Source: Bacillota bacterium
Lineage (GTDB): Bacteria; Bacillota; Sulfobacillia; Sulfobacillales; Sulfobacillaceae
DNA: 64,000 nt
Assembly (NCBI GenBank): GCA_026627065.1
Contig: JAPNUO010000001.1
Coordinates: 655,932-719,931 of the forward strand
Direction of reading: 5' to 3'
Position numbers and translations under genes: made by a program. Position 1 is the stretch's first letter, and every line of letters begins with the position of its first letter. Below the pieces are notes generated by a model. That model was not told the origin of the DNA. It saw only the letters and a list, made by a program, of their open reading frames with translations, and made no database searches. This document shows, piece by piece, positions 26,997 through 35,920 of the stretch.

Positions 26997-27025
26997 TTGC
27001 CGTCCTCCCTCATCACCTGGGCATG

Positions 27026-27048
27026 AAAAAACCCCAGGAACCCCGGGG
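27026..27048 (-). terminator. Expression-platform terminator of the riboswitch
   Basis: On the leftward transcript CCCCGGG pairs with CCTGGGG around a three-base loop (one G-U pair), followed immediately by TTTTTT at 27031-27026. It lies 37 bases downstream of the riboswitch core and 30 bases before the glycosyltransferase start, the right place for ligand-controlled termination. Confidence 0.88.
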
Positions 27049-27084
27049 GGAGAGGGAAATCATGAGAATAGAAAAAACCTTGAG

Positions 27085-27202
27085 CCCCCAACGCCTACGA
27101 AGTTAGCTGACGGGTTAGGGCCGTGGACCTGCCCTTTGTTGTCACAATTCACCCCGACGAAATTGGGTCCTCCGCTTCTTACGAATTCGGCGCTTTCAAG
27201 GT
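27085..27202 (-). ncRNA. Cyclic di-AMP riboswitch (ydaO-yuaA type)
   Basis: The leader on the leftward strand carries the hallmarks of the ydaO RNA family in order: GAAGCGGAGGACCCAA, then GGGGTGAAT, then a GGGC/GCCC hairpin, then the near-invariant AACCCGTCAGCTAACTTCG and GTAGGCGTT (27116-27090). The 5' strand GCGCCGAA and the 3' GGCGTT would close the structure. In this family cyclic di-AMP binding favours termination, turning genes off when the messenger is abundant. Genes controlled elsewhere include potassium transporters, osmolyte functions and wall hydrolases. Here it controls a probable sucrose-type synthase and phosphatase. It lies between a good promoter and an intrinsic terminator. 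Confidence 0.93.
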
Positions 27203-27208
27203 ACGCCT

Positions 27209-27237
27209 ATTATAGACCATGCGTCACCGGGAAGCAA
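27209..27237 (-). promoter_or_regulatory. Promoter of the riboswitch-controlled glycosyltransferase operon
   Basis: TTGCTT (27237-27232) and a consensus TATAAT (27214-27209) are separated by 17 bases on the leftward strand. The expected start near 27202 is the 5' edge of the riboswitch. A hairpin at 27239-27264 immediately upstream could be the 3' end of the ftsY transcript, although it lacks a T run. Confidence 0.85.
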
Positions 27238-27267
27238 TGCCATGGAGAATTCTGGACTCCTGGCACG

Positions 27268-28200
27268 CTAACGCGAATCAAGGTTGACCTCGCCCAAGAT
27301 CGCCCGCACATACGCTTCGGGATCAAAAGGCATAAGATCGTCGAGACTTTCTCCCACCCCGACCAATTGAATCGGCAACTTCAGGGTTCGGTGAATGGCA
27401 AACGCCACACCGCCTTTGGCCGTGCCATCCAATTTGGTCAACACAATACCGGTCACAGGCACAGCGTCTTGAAAGACCCGCGCTTGTTCCAAGCCATTTT
27501 GTCCGGTGGTGGCATCAATCACCAAAAATACCTGGTGCGGCGCCCCCGCCACTTCCCGGCCCACGACCCGCGCAATCTTTTCGAGCTCTTGCATCAAGTG
27601 GCGCTTGTTGTGGAGACGGCCTGCGGTATCCAGGATGGCCAAGTCCAGGTGGCGGGCCACGGCGGCCTTTACGGTGTCAAAGGCTACGGCTGCCGGATCC
27701 GCCCCTTCGGCTTGACGCACCACATCCACCCCTGCCCGCTCTCCCCAGGCCATGAGTTGTTCGGTCGCCGCCGCCCGAAAGGTGTCAGCCGCTCCCAGAA
27801 TCACGCGAAATCCCTGCTGTTTCATGCGTTCCGCCAACTTGCCGGCCGTGGTGGTCTTCCCCGTCCCGTTGACTCCCACCAGCATCCACACTTCCGGGCG
27901 CTGGCCGCCAAGCCGATACGGCTGAGCCACGGGAGCCAACTGGGAAACCATAATGTCTTGCAGACGCGCCAACACCTCTTCGGCCCGTTCGGGACGCCGA
28001 CGGCGCACATCCTCCTTCAAGCGCGTCAGAATGTCGTCCACCGCGTCGTAGCCGAGGTCCGCCTCGTACAGAATTTCCTCCAGCTCATCGTAGAGCGCGT
28101 CGGACCATTGGCGTCCCCCGATCAACGTCCGAATGCGATCGCCTAGCCCTTCGCGCGTGCGCGCCATCCCTTGCCTCAGTCGTTCAAAAAATCCCGCCAT
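27268..28200 (-). CDS. ftsY: SRP receptor GTPase FtsY
   Basis: This protein of about 310 residues is the membrane-docking receptor for SRP. The helical N domain (LYDELEEILYEADLGYDAVDDIL) precedes the GTPase domain with GVNGTGKTTTAGKLA (about residue 110), DTFRAAATEQL, DTAGRLHNKRHLM and TKLDGTAKGGVAF. The acidic A domain of E. coli FtsY is absent, as is usual in Gram-positive bacteria. ATG 28200 follows GGGGGG; an earlier in-frame ATG at 28227 is possible. It follows smc by 28 bases. Confidence 0.96.
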   Translation of the reverse strand: MAGFFERLRQGMARTREGLGDRIRTLIGGRQWSDALYDELEEILYEADLGYDAVDDILTRLKEDVRRRRPERAEEVLARLQDIMVSQLAPVAQPYRLGGQRPEVWMLVGVNGTGKTTTAGKLAERMKQQGFRVILGAADTFRAAATEQLMAWGERAGVDVVRQAEGADPAAVAFDTVKAAVARHLDLAILDTAGRLHNKRHLMQELEKIARVVGREVAGAPHQVFLVIDATTGQNGLEQARVFQDAVPVTGIVLTKLDGTAKGGVAFAIHRTLKLPIQLVGVGESLDDLMPFDPEAYVRAILGEVNLDSR

Positions 28201-28228
28201 GCTGCCCCCCTGTCTTGCTCTTTTCACC

Positions 28229-31200
28229 CTATGACGACGCTCCGATCGCCTCCGCCGCCTCCAATTTTACCGAGATGAGGCGGCTCTGCCCTTCGCCATC
28301 GGCAGCCACTCCCCAGAGCACATCCGCCACTTCCATGGTTTGCCGATGATGGGTGACGACGACATACTGCACCCCTTGACGCAACTCTTTGAGGTAATGG
28401 GCAAACCGCGCCGCACTCGCCTCATCCAGCGAGGCCTCCACTTCATCCAGCACGACAAAGGGAGCCGGCCGGACACTCAACAGGCTAAAGAGCCAGGCAA
28501 TGCCGCCCAACGCCTTTTCACCTCCGGAAAGCAGTCCGAGGTGGCTGGGGCGCTTGCCGGGAGGCTTGACCCACAATTCCACCCCTGGTGATTCCCCCGC
28601 CAGCCATTGGAATCCTCCGTCGCCCCCACCATAAAGTTGCCGAACAGCCGTCTGAAAATGTCGTTCCACCCGTGCTTTGGCCTCGCGGACGCGCGCCTCG
28701 GTTTCTTGGTCAATATCTCTCAGGGTCGCCTCTAATTCGCGCTGGGCCTCCACCACATCCCTCCGCTCCTGGTGCAAAAATTCGTGGCGCGCCGTCAGCG
28801 TTTCGTAGAGCGCTAAACTTCCTGGGACAACCGGATCCAGAGATTGAAGCGCGTCGTGCAGCCGCTTCACAGTGTGGCGCGCTTCGGCTTCTTCGCTCTC
28901 ATTCAGCACGGGCAGCCCCTCGGGCGGACGGTAATGTTCATACCGCACGCGCAAGGCGATTAATTCCTGACGCCAAGTCTCCATTTTCTGGATCATTTTG
29001 CGCTCCTCCGACTCCAAGAAGCGCTGACGCTGCTCTAACTCGCTGATCCGCCGCTCCACCGCTTCCATTTCCCGGCGCGCGGAATGCTGCCGCGTCCGAA
29101 TCTCCCGGAGGCGCCCCCGCACCGTCTCCAATCGCTCCTGGGCGTCCCCTGCCGCTTGGTCTAAACGGGACATCTCGCCCTTCAGGCGCTCCAGCCGCTC
29201 GCGATATTGCCCCCCGTCCTGCGCGACGCGCGCTATGTCGTCCCGCACCCGCTGCCTGAGCAAGGACCGCTCCCGTTGGGCCTGAGCCCACGCCTGCCGC
29301 TCGGCTTGCCGCGCTTGCCTTCGGGCGGTGAGGTCGCTTAAGCGGGTTCCCGCTTCCTCGCGCTCCCGCTCCAACACCTCCAGGCGCTGATGTTGGGCTT
29401 GGATGGCCTGCGTGACCTGGTCAATTTCTTGCCGAAGATCGTCGAGTTCCGCCTGCAGCTCCTGTGCCTCGAGCATTTGCCTCAGCGCATTTCGCGCGTG
29501 ATAGACCTCCCTTTTCTCACTGTCCAGGCGCTCGAGGCGGCCCTCCGCATCGCTCAAGGCGTTTCTGACCTCGTCCAGTTCTCGGTTGAGGGAGGCTACC
29601 GCTTGGCGACCTTTGTCGATGCGCTGGCGAAGCGCAGCCAGCTCCCGCTCGCGATTCAGCACGACACCGGATTGCGCCACGCGACTTCCGCCGGTAATTG
29701 CGCCCCCCGCGTGCAAGATTTGCCCATCGCGCGTGACCGTTTTATAACGGTAGCGGTGAAGGGCACCGAGGCGCACGGCGTCGTCTAATGTTTCCGCAAT
29801 CAATACCCGCCCCAGCACGTGTTGTACGGCGGGCCGAACCCTGACCGGAAAGGTCACCAGCTCCACCGCCCACCCAATAACCCCGGCTTCGTGCACCAAG
29901 CGCTCCGCGTCGCGCGGATCCGGCTGCACCGGGCGCACCGTGTCCAAGGGCAAAAACGTGGCCCTTCCCAAAGCGCCGCGCTTTAAGAACCCCACCGCCG
30001 CACGCGCGCTGGCCTCGGTTTCCGCGACTAAGTCTTGGGCCTGGTTTCCCAACGCCATCGCAATAGCCACCTCTAAAGGCGAGGGCACCTCAATCAAGCT
30101 TCCCAGGGTTCCTAGGATGCCCCGAATGCTCCCCTGCTCAACACCCTTTAGCACAGCCCGGACGCCCGCATAAAGACCTTGCCCCTCCTCGTGGATTTGC
30201 CCCAGGACTCTCAGCCGGGTCTCCCCATGAGCGAGTTCTTGTTGCAGTCGACCGCGTTGTTCCTCCAGCTGACGGACGGTGTCGCGAATCCGCTGGCGGT
30301 CAGCCGCCGCCTCTGCCATCTCCCGAGCCAGCGCCGCGTCCCGCGCCTCCAGGTCGCGCAATTCCTGCCGCCGGGCCACGAGCACTTCTTCTAGCGATGT
30401 GCCGCCGTGAGGAATGCGAAGGAAGCCCTCCAGACGCGCCCAGCGCTGCCCTAAGCTGTGGCGCCGCTCTTCCAGCGTTTGGAGTTGCGCCTTGGCTTCG
30501 CTAAGCTCTGCCTCTAGGCGGGTCATATGTTGTTGGGCTTCGTGGAACCGCCTCTCCTCTTCGTCGTCAGGCGCGCTCTCGAGAGGCCGGAGCTCCTCCA
30601 CGCTGAGCGCCGCCTCTTCTCTTCCCAATTCTTGAAGCCTTTGCGTCAGCTCCCTGAGCCGCTCCTCAGTCAGCGACAGATCCCGCTGAAGTTCACGAAG
30701 CCGCGCCGTCTTTTCGTGTACTTCCTGAACTAGACCGCGCTCCTCTTCTTCTAGGCGAACTTCAGCCTCCCCGTCTTCCCGCTCTTGGCTCCGGTGCTGG
30801 CCCAAAGCCGCGCGCCACTCTTTTAGCCCCGCCTCCACGGCCTGAAGCTCTGCGCATAATGCCTCGTGCTCTTCTCTCAGGGATTTTTGCGCATCCTCTA
30901 GCGACGCCGCGCGCGCCATCGCCCGGGAATATTCCGCGTAGTCCAGCCGCTCTTGCCAAAACTGGCGCTCGCTCTCGAGCGCCCGGTACTGGGTTTCCAC
31001 CATAGCGCGCGGATATACCTCGGCCCTCTGGCGCTCAACTTCAGCTAAAAGGTCATCCAGCCGCGTTAATTTGGCCTCAACCTCCCGCAAATGCTGGAGG
31101 GTTTCTTTTTTGCGTACTTTATAGCGCGAAACGCCTGCCGCTTCCTCCAACAATTCGAGGCGTTCCTCCGGTTTCATCATCAGCGCATGTTCCACCCGTC

Positions 31201-31630
31201 CTTGACTGATGATGGCATAACTATGCCGCCCCACCCCGCTGTCGAGGAAGAGATCCAAAAGATCCTTCAATCGCACGGACTGTCCGTTGACGAGATATTC
31301 CGATTCCCCGCTTTTATAATACCGCCGCGCTACGGTGAGCGACTCGGGCCAGTGGGCCATAGCGCCGTCGTGGTTGTCGAACTCGAGCACCACTTCCGCC
31401 ATCCGCGCCGAGGCTTTCGCGGTGCCCCCGCGAAACAGGAGATCTTCCCAGCGCTCCGCTCGGAGCTCCCGCAAGCGCTGCTCGCCGAGAGCCCAGCGAA
31501 TCGCGTCGACCACGTTGCTTTTGCCACCGCCGTTGGGTCCCACCAGCGCTGTAATGCCGGGAGCGAGGTGAATCGCGACTTCTTGGCCAAAGGACTTGAA
31601 CCCATAGATCCGAACCTGTTTTAAATGCAT
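28229..31630 (-). CDS. smc: Chromosome condensation protein SMC
   Basis: This 1133-residue ATPase organises and segregates the chromosome with ScpA and ScpB. The N-terminal Walker [22 protein letters not shown] is near residue 32. Two long heptad-rich coiled-coil arms flank a hinge at about residues 490-640 ([18 protein letters not shown] to [10 protein letters not shown]). The C-terminal head has the signature [18 protein letters not shown] and Walker [13 protein letters not shown]. Length is slightly below the usual 1180. ATG 31630 follows AAGGGG, which lies just after the terminator hairpin of spoVS. The smc-ftsY pair is the usual Firmicutes order, but rnc is separated from it here. Confidence 0.97.
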   Translation of the reverse strand: MHLKQVRIYGFKSFGQEVAIHLAPGITALVGPNGGGKSNVVDAIRWALGEQRLRELRAERWEDLLFRGGTAKASARMAEVVLEFDNHDGAMAHWPESLTVARRYYKSGESEYLVNGQSVRLKDLLDLFLDSGVGRHSYAIISQGRVEHALMMKPEERLELLEEAAGVSRYKVRKKETLQHLREVEAKLTRLDDLLAEVERQRAEVYPRAMVETQYRALESERQFWQERLDYAEYSRAMARAASLEDAQKSLREEHEALCAELQAVEAGLKEWRAALGQHRSQEREDGEAEVRLEEEERGLVQEVHEKTARLRELQRDLSLTEERLRELTQRLQELGREEAALSVEELRPLESAPDDEEERRFHEAQQHMTRLEAELSEAKAQLQTLEERRHSLGQRWARLEGFLRIPHGGTSLEEVLVARRQELRDLEARDAALAREMAEAAADRQRIRDTVRQLEEQRGRLQQELAHGETRLRVLGQIHEEGQGLYAGVRAVLKGVEQGSIRGILGTLGSLIEVPSPLEVAIAMALGNQAQDLVAETEASARAAVGFLKRGALGRATFLPLDTVRPVQPDPRDAERLVHEAGVIGWAVELVTFPVRVRPAVQHVLGRVLIAETLDDAVRLGALHRYRYKTVTRDGQILHAGGAITGGSRVAQSGVVLNRERELAALRQRIDKGRQAVASLNRELDEVRNALSDAEGRLERLDSEKREVYHARNALRQMLEAQELQAELDDLRQEIDQVTQAIQAQHQRLEVLEREREEAGTRLSDLTARRQARQAERQAWAQAQRERSLLRQRVRDDIARVAQDGGQYRERLERLKGEMSRLDQAAGDAQERLETVRGRLREIRTRQHSARREMEAVERRISELEQRQRFLESEERKMIQKMETWRQELIALRVRYEHYRPPEGLPVLNESEEAEARHTVKRLHDALQSLDPVVPGSLALYETLTARHEFLHQERRDVVEAQRELEATLRDIDQETEARVREAKARVERHFQTAVRQLYGGGDGGFQWLAGESPGVELWVKPPGKRPSHLGLLSGGEKALGGIAWLFSLLSVRPAPFVVLDEVEASLDEASAARFAHYLKELRQGVQYVVVTHHRQTMEVADVLWGVAADGEGQSRLISVKLEAAEAIGASS

Positions 31631-31644
31631 GAAAAACCCCTTAA

Positions 31645-31666
31645 AGCCCAGGCGACCACCTGGGCT
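31645..31666 (-). terminator. Hairpin terminator after spoVS
   Basis: AGCCCAGG and CCTGGGCT form a perfect eight-pair stem with a six-base loop. On the leftward strand TTAAGGGGTTTTT follows. It separates the spoVS transcript from smc, although the smc ribosome site overlaps the tail. Confidence 0.68.
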
Positions 31667-31683
31667 TTCGTTGTCATCGCAAA

Positions 31684-31944
31684 TTAGCGCGGTTCGACCA
31701 GCATGCGCACCCCGGTACGCGACTCGCCGTCGATGGCAATCTCCATAAATTCGGGCTGCATGACCAAGTCAAAGCCGTCAGAGCTCAAGTAGCCGCGCGC
31801 GATGGCAATGGCCTTGATCGCCTGATTGACGGCGCCAGCCCCCACCGCTTGAATTTCTAGAGGTCCCGACTCCTTGATGACGGCCGCAATAGCGCCCGCG
31901 ACCGCTTTGGGCCGTGATGACGCTGATACCCGCAACGATTGCAT
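31684..31944 (-). CDS. spoVS: Stage V sporulation protein S
   Basis: The 86-residue protein matches SpoVS almost throughout: LRVSASSRPKAVAGAIAAVIKE, the Alba-like segment EIQAVGAGAVNQAIKAIAIARGYL and the C-terminal IDGESRTGVRMLVEPR. SpoVS-like proteins affect septation, spore coat and core maturation. An AGGTGGG site is best spaced for ATG 31944 rather than 31950. A sigma-H-like sequence (GCAGGGAAA with GCGAAT about 12 bases later, near 31980-32010) lies upstream, but the match is weak. Its presence is a strong sign that the host forms spores. Confidence 0.93.
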   Translation of the reverse strand: MQSLRVSASSRPKAVAGAIAAVIKESGPLEIQAVGAGAVNQAIKAIAIARGYLSSDGFDLVMQPEFMEIAIDGESRTGVRMLVEPR

Positions 31945-32133
31945 AGCCATCCCACCTATATTTATTCTATTCGCGGTTTAAGTCCTATTTCCCTGCCCAG
32001 AAACAGCACGATTGCCTGGAGATCGTAAAAAGCCGCTGATATGACAGGAATACTGTACCTATCCAAAATCTTTATACCGTATTTGGGTAAAGGGGCAGAC
32101 GTTTTAAGCGCGAAATGAGCAGCGGGGGACAGT

Positions 32134-32685
32134 ATGCGAGTCATAGACCAGATTGCCAACCTTATCTTGGAAGATCCGTTCATTACCGCTGCCACTATCG
32201 CGCGAAAGCTGGGCTACGCTGAAGAAAAGACCGTATACTATTGGTTGCACAAGTCGCACTTTAGCGGCCTCAACGCCTTCAAAAAAGCGGTGTTGCAGGG
32301 TCAGTACCACCCGCTCTCCGGCGTGGCACAGGATCCCGCGTCCCTGTACGGCCGGCTTCCGATTGCCGATCGCTGGACAGAGGACGGTCAGCCCATCTTT
32401 GAAGGGGACACCATGGCTGTCCCCTTGGGGTCGTCGGCCGAGCTCATCTGGCGCTATCACGGGCCGGCGCTCCCCAGCATCTTACCCCAAGATCTTCTGA
32501 TTTTGACGCGCATCGATCCCCGCATCAAAAGCCCCTGGCTGGTCGTCCAGCGCGACCATCAGGTCGAGCTGCGCATGGCGATCACCTACGGCGCCCACCT
32601 GATCCCTGTGCACCCTCTTACTCTGGAGCGCGACAACAAATGCACCCCTTTGTATCAGATTCTCCAACTCATTCGTCATTATTAG
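32134..32685 (+). CDS. Helix-turn-helix protein of unknown function
   Basis: The 183-residue protein begins MRVIDQIANLILEDPFITAATIARKLGYAEEKTVYYWLHK, a clear winged or simple helix-turn-helix, so it probably binds DNA. The rest (about residues 75-183) is a mixed alpha/beta domain with DTMAVPLGSSAELIWRYHG and DLLILTRIDPRIKSPWLVVQRD. Its layout, a DNA-binding head and a barrel-like tail, recalls LexA/CI-type C-terminal domains, but no Ser-Lys catalytic dyad is evident. It is divergent from spoVS and 170 bases upstream of the zinc-ribbon/PBP operon, so it could regulate either. Confidence 0.7.
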   Translation: MRVIDQIANLILEDPFITAATIARKLGYAEEKTVYYWLHKSHFSGLNAFKKAVLQGQYHPLSGVAQDPASLYGRLPIADRWTEDGQPIFEGDTMAVPLGSSAELIWRYHGPALPSILPQDLLILTRIDPRIKSPWLVVQRDHQVELRMAITYGAHLIPVHPLTLERDNKCTPLYQILQLIRHY

Positions 32686-32745
32686 GCAATGGTGATGACC
32701 GATTCACCTGCGCACCAAGATGCGCCAACGCGTCCTTTGTCGGTT

Positions 32746-32832
32746 TATGCTACAATTACCGCAATTACTGTCGTATTGGTTAATGCGATGATGATCCCTA
32801 TTCCTTATCACCAAAAGGAGGAGAGGAATAGG
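32746..32832 (+). promoter_or_regulatory. Extended -10 promoter and leader hairpin before the zinc-ribbon/PBP operon
   Basis: TATGCTACAAT at 32746-32756 is an extended -10 element. In the leader, CCTATTCC (32797-32804) can pair with GGAATAGG (32825-32832). An overlapping alternative pairs CCTTATC with GATAAGG. The loop contains an AAAGGAGGAGAG purine tract, so the fold could hide or expose it. The true start codon at 32859 has its own GGGGAGGAG. Confidence 0.4.
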
Positions 32833-32858
32833 ATAAGGTATTGGGGAGGAGAGCGCGT

Positions 32859-33320
32859 ATGTTTTGTCGCAATTGCGGCGAGAACATCCCGGTTGACAGC
32901 GTCTTTTGTCCCAACTGCGGTAAGAACCTTCTCCAAATCGGAGCAGCTTCGCCAGCATACCGCCAAGCCCCTCAGGCGGCCGACGAGGACGAGGAATCGG
33001 AACCAGCGTCACGGCTGTTTGGGTGGCGCAAGCGGACTCGCGAACCGGTTGAGACGGACATCAGCGCGCCCCAAGGGGAAGCAAGCGTCGAAGAAGACAG
33101 CGGCCCCGTCATTGATCTGACTCCCTTAAAGCAGTTAAGTTTTGGCCGGCTGCTCTGGGGCATGGGGCTTTTGTTCGGCGTGGTGGGCTTTGTCGTTGGG
33201 CTATTTGCCAATACCTCGGAGGCCATTGTCTGGATGTTTTTTGGTCTGTTGCTCATCGTTGCTGCCCCCCACGCGCCGAAACCTGCACCTGAGACACAAC
33301 CAGAGGAGATGAGGGATTAG
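32859..33320 (+). CDS. Zinc-ribbon membrane protein
   Basis: This 153-residue protein opens with a double-CxxC zinc ribbon, MFCRNCGENIPVDSVFCPNCGKN. An acidic, disordered linker follows, and then two closely spaced hydrophobic helices at about residues 97-140 (LLWGMGLLFGVVGFVVGLF and AIVWMFFGLLLIVAA). The ribbon would face the cytoplasm. ATG 32859 follows GGGGAGGAG; an earlier in-frame codon lacks a site. The stop is one base before the start of the zinc-ribbon PBP, so the two are one operon and may form a complex. The function is unknown. Confidence 0.8.
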   Translation: MFCRNCGENIPVDSVFCPNCGKNLLQIGAASPAYRQAPQAADEDEESEPASRLFGWRKRTREPVETDISAPQGEASVEEDSGPVIDLTPLKQLSFGRLLWGMGLLFGVVGFVVGLFANTSEAIVWMFFGLLLIVAAPHAPKPAPETQPEEMRD

Positions 33321-33321
33321 C

Positions 33322-35841
33322 TTGCGATGCCCACGCTGTGGTCAGGATAACGTTTCGGGCTCCATTTACTGCCGACATTGCGGACGAAAACTCCCAAAAG
33401 CCCCCCCGCGAGCCCTGAATGAATCATCAGCCTCTTCCCCAGCGGCAACCAAAAAAGGGCGGACCAGGTACTGGGGACGGGTGCTGGGGTTGGCAGCGCT
33501 CACGGCGGTGATGGCTGGTCTCGGATTTGCCACCTATGAAACCATCAAAGCACTGGACTCCATGCCGTCGTTGACGAACCTCGTCAATTTAAGCACGGCG
33601 GGGCAAGACTCCGTGATTTACGACCGGTTCGGCCAACCTGTGGCAACCCTGCACTTAGCCATCAACCGCATCGATGTTCCATTAAGCCAAATTTCTCCCA
33701 ATGTCCAAAACGCCCTTATCGCGATCGAAGATCACAATTTTTGGACCAACGAGGGGTTTGACTTGCGGTCCATTCTCCGCGCCGCCTATGTGGACCTCCT
33801 GCATCGCGGTGCGTTGCAAGGGGCGTCGACCATTACCGAGCAACTCGCTAAGATGCTTTATCTCCACGACAATCGGACGCTCACGTACAAAATTCAAGAA
33901 ATTGTCTTGGGGTTGGAGCTGGCCCGCAGTTACTCTAAGCAACAGATTCTCGACATGTACTTGAACCAGGTGTATCTTGGAGACGGTGCTTACGGGATTG
34001 AAACGGCAGCTAAAGCCTATTTTGATGAAAAGCCCAGCCAACTGACCATTCCTCAGGCAGCCCTGATCGCTGGCCTGCCGCAAGCGCCATCCCTCTACGA
34101 TCCCTTGACCAACTACCGAGCGGCCAAGGCGCGCCAGTTGGAAGTGCTAGAGGCCATGGCCAAGTACGGCTACATCAAGCCATCGCAAGTGCAGCAGTAT
34201 TATCACGCCCCCTTGCACTTGAAACCGCAAAACATCGCGACCGGCAATCTGTCCAGCCCGTATCCGTACCCCTGGTATATTCAGCAAGTCATCGCCATCT
34301 TGCGGCAGAAGGGCTTTACGCCGACAGAGATCTACGACGGCGGGCTGAAAATATACACAGAACTTGATCCCACCGTCTACAACATTGCCCAGCGAGCGGT
34401 CGACCAGTGGATGAACTATAACTTTGGTTCCAATCCCGCCTATCAAGCCGCGGTGGTGGTCGAAGATCCGGAAAACGGGGCCATTTGGGCAGTCATCGGC
34501 GGCCGCTCCTATCACGGCGCCGACTTAAACGACTTGGCCCTCACGGCGTCCCGGTCCAGCGGCTCTTCCATCAAGCCGCTCATGGAATACACCGAGGCGA
34601 TTATGCAGGGCGACACTCAAATGACCGTCATTCAAGACGTCCCCACTCTCAAAGTCAATGGCCAGTGGTGGCCACAAAACGACGACCACATCTACCGCGG
34701 CTACATTACGCTGCGCGATGCCTTGGCGATCTCGGACAACGATGCTTCTGTCCACCTGCTGCAACAGGTGGGCCCGCAGAACGGGCTACGCTTTGCCGAC
34801 CAAAAGTTTGGACTGAATCTGCCGATGGTGGATGCCAATTATTTAGGGCTCGCGATCGGCGGGTTTGCCAAGGGCGGAGTCAATCCCTATGAAATGACCC
34901 AAGCCTATGCAGCCTTTCCCAACAATGGAGTGCGCATGAAGCCCATTTGGGTGTCCAAAGTGGTGGATGCCAGCGGCGCCGTCGTCTATCAGCAGGCGCC
35001 TCAGGGGGTTCGCATCTTTAGTCCTCAGGTTGCCTTTATCATGGACACCATGCTGGAGCGCGTGCTGGACCCTCATGAGATCCCGGGCATCGGCCCAGGG
35101 GCTTACGCCACGGGATATGACCTAGGGATCGGCCGGCCAGCTGCTGGCAAAACCGGCACGAACAACGGAGAAAAAGACGCCTGGTTTATCGGCTACGAAC
35201 CTCAAATGGTAGTGGGGGTGTGGGAGGGCAACCAATACGGCGAGTATAATCAGCCCGATACGCCGAACGGGCCAGCCTACGGCGACGTGGCGGCCGGACC
35301 CATTTGGCGCCAAATCATGGAACAAGTCAATCAGGCGGAGCATATTCCGATCGAAAACTTTACGCCACCAAGCGGTGTCGTCTATGTTCCCAACGTCTCC
35401 ATTACGTCCGGCATGCTCGCCAGCCCGTTGACGCCCAAGCAGGACATCGAAGGCGCCTGGTTCATTCAGGGAACCCAACCCACAACCACGGGGCATAACC
35501 ATGTCTTGGTCAAAGTCGTGGCCTCTGACCCCAATGAACTGTGGAAGCCCGGGTGCGGCGCCTATATTTCAAAAGTGTTCCTGCTCCCGGAAACCAATTG
35601 GCACCCCGGCGTCCCGCTGCCCTGGGATTCCATCTATTGGCCGCCCACGAAGACCTGTACGCCGACCGTCAAGCCCAGTCCGAGTCCCAGTCCTAGCCCG
35701 AGTCCCAGCTCTTCTAGCCCGAGTCCCAGCCCCTCTTCCAGCAGTCCCTCTCCCAGTCCGGCCACGCCACCCAAGCAGTCGCCCTCCCCTTCCGCGCCGG
35801 TCACGTTGGTGCCGGTGGCAGACGGCCTCCCTCGGCGTTAA
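33322..35841 (+). CDS. Class A penicillin-binding protein with N-terminal zinc ribbon and Ser/Pro-rich tail
   Basis: This 839-residue bifunctional peptidoglycan synthase starts at TTG 33322 behind AGGGATTAGC. Residues 1-25 form a zinc ribbon (MRCPRCGQDNVSG, YCRHCG) that would lie in the cytoplasm. One transmembrane helix is at about 53-73. The GT51 domain carries AIEDHNFWTNEGFD and GASTITEQLAKMLYL. The transpeptidase has SSGSSIKP (about 415), SDN in AISDNDAS and KTGTNNGEKDAWF (about 610). Residues 775-820 are a repeated Pro-Ser tail, probably spanning the wall. A cytoplasmic zinc ribbon on a class A PBP is unusual and may sense metal or redox state or bind its zinc-ribbon operon partner. Confidence 0.92.
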   Translation: MRCPRCGQDNVSGSIYCRHCGRKLPKAPPRALNESSASSPAATKKGRTRYWGRVLGLAALTAVMAGLGFATYETIKALDSMPSLTNLVNLSTAGQDSVIYDRFGQPVATLHLAINRIDVPLSQISPNVQNALIAIEDHNFWTNEGFDLRSILRAAYVDLLHRGALQGASTITEQLAKMLYLHDNRTLTYKIQEIVLGLELARSYSKQQILDMYLNQVYLGDGAYGIETAAKAYFDEKPSQLTIPQAALIAGLPQAPSLYDPLTNYRAAKARQLEVLEAMAKYGYIKPSQVQQYYHAPLHLKPQNIATGNLSSPYPYPWYIQQVIAILRQKGFTPTEIYDGGLKIYTELDPTVYNIAQRAVDQWMNYNFGSNPAYQAAVVVEDPENGAIWAVIGGRSYHGADLNDLALTASRSSGSSIKPLMEYTEAIMQGDTQMTVIQDVPTLKVNGQWWPQNDDHIYRGYITLRDALAISDNDASVHLLQQVGPQNGLRFADQKFGLNLPMVDANYLGLAIGGFAKGGVNPYEMTQAYAAFPNNGVRMKPIWVSKVVDASGAVVYQQAPQGVRIFSPQVAFIMDTMLERVLDPHEIPGIGPGAYATGYDLGIGRPAAGKTGTNNGEKDAWFIGYEPQMVVGVWEGNQYGEYNQPDTPNGPAYGDVAAGPIWRQIMEQVNQAEHIPIENFTPPSGVVYVPNVSITSGMLASPLTPKQDIEGAWFIQGTQPTTTGHNHVLVKVVASDPNELWKPGCGAYISKVFLLPETNWHPGVPLPWDSIYWPPTKTCTPTVKPSPSPSPSPSPSSSSPSPSPSSSSPSPSPATPPKQSPSPSAPVTLVPVADGLPRR

Positions 35842-35862
35842 AGGCTGCCGGGCCGGTTGATC

Positions 35863-35899
35863 AAAGCCGGGCCCCGCGTCGCTGTCGGGGCCCGGCTTT
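35863..35899. terminator. Bidirectional terminator between PBP and solute-binding-protein genes
   Basis: A perfect 14-bp stem, AAAGCCGGGCCCCG with CGGGGCCCGGCTTT and a nine-base loop, lies between the convergent gene ends at 35841 and 35921. The A/T-rich outer edges serve both strands. Confidence 0.82.
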
Positions 35900-35920
35900 G
35901 GGCGTACTCGCCGCCGGCGG

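Noticed and set aside
35676..35800. Tandem repeat that might be a CRISPR or satellite array
   Set aside because: It is the in-frame Pro-Ser coding repeat at the end of the zinc-ribbon PBP; no spacers exist. No CRISPR-like array was seen anywhere in the window.
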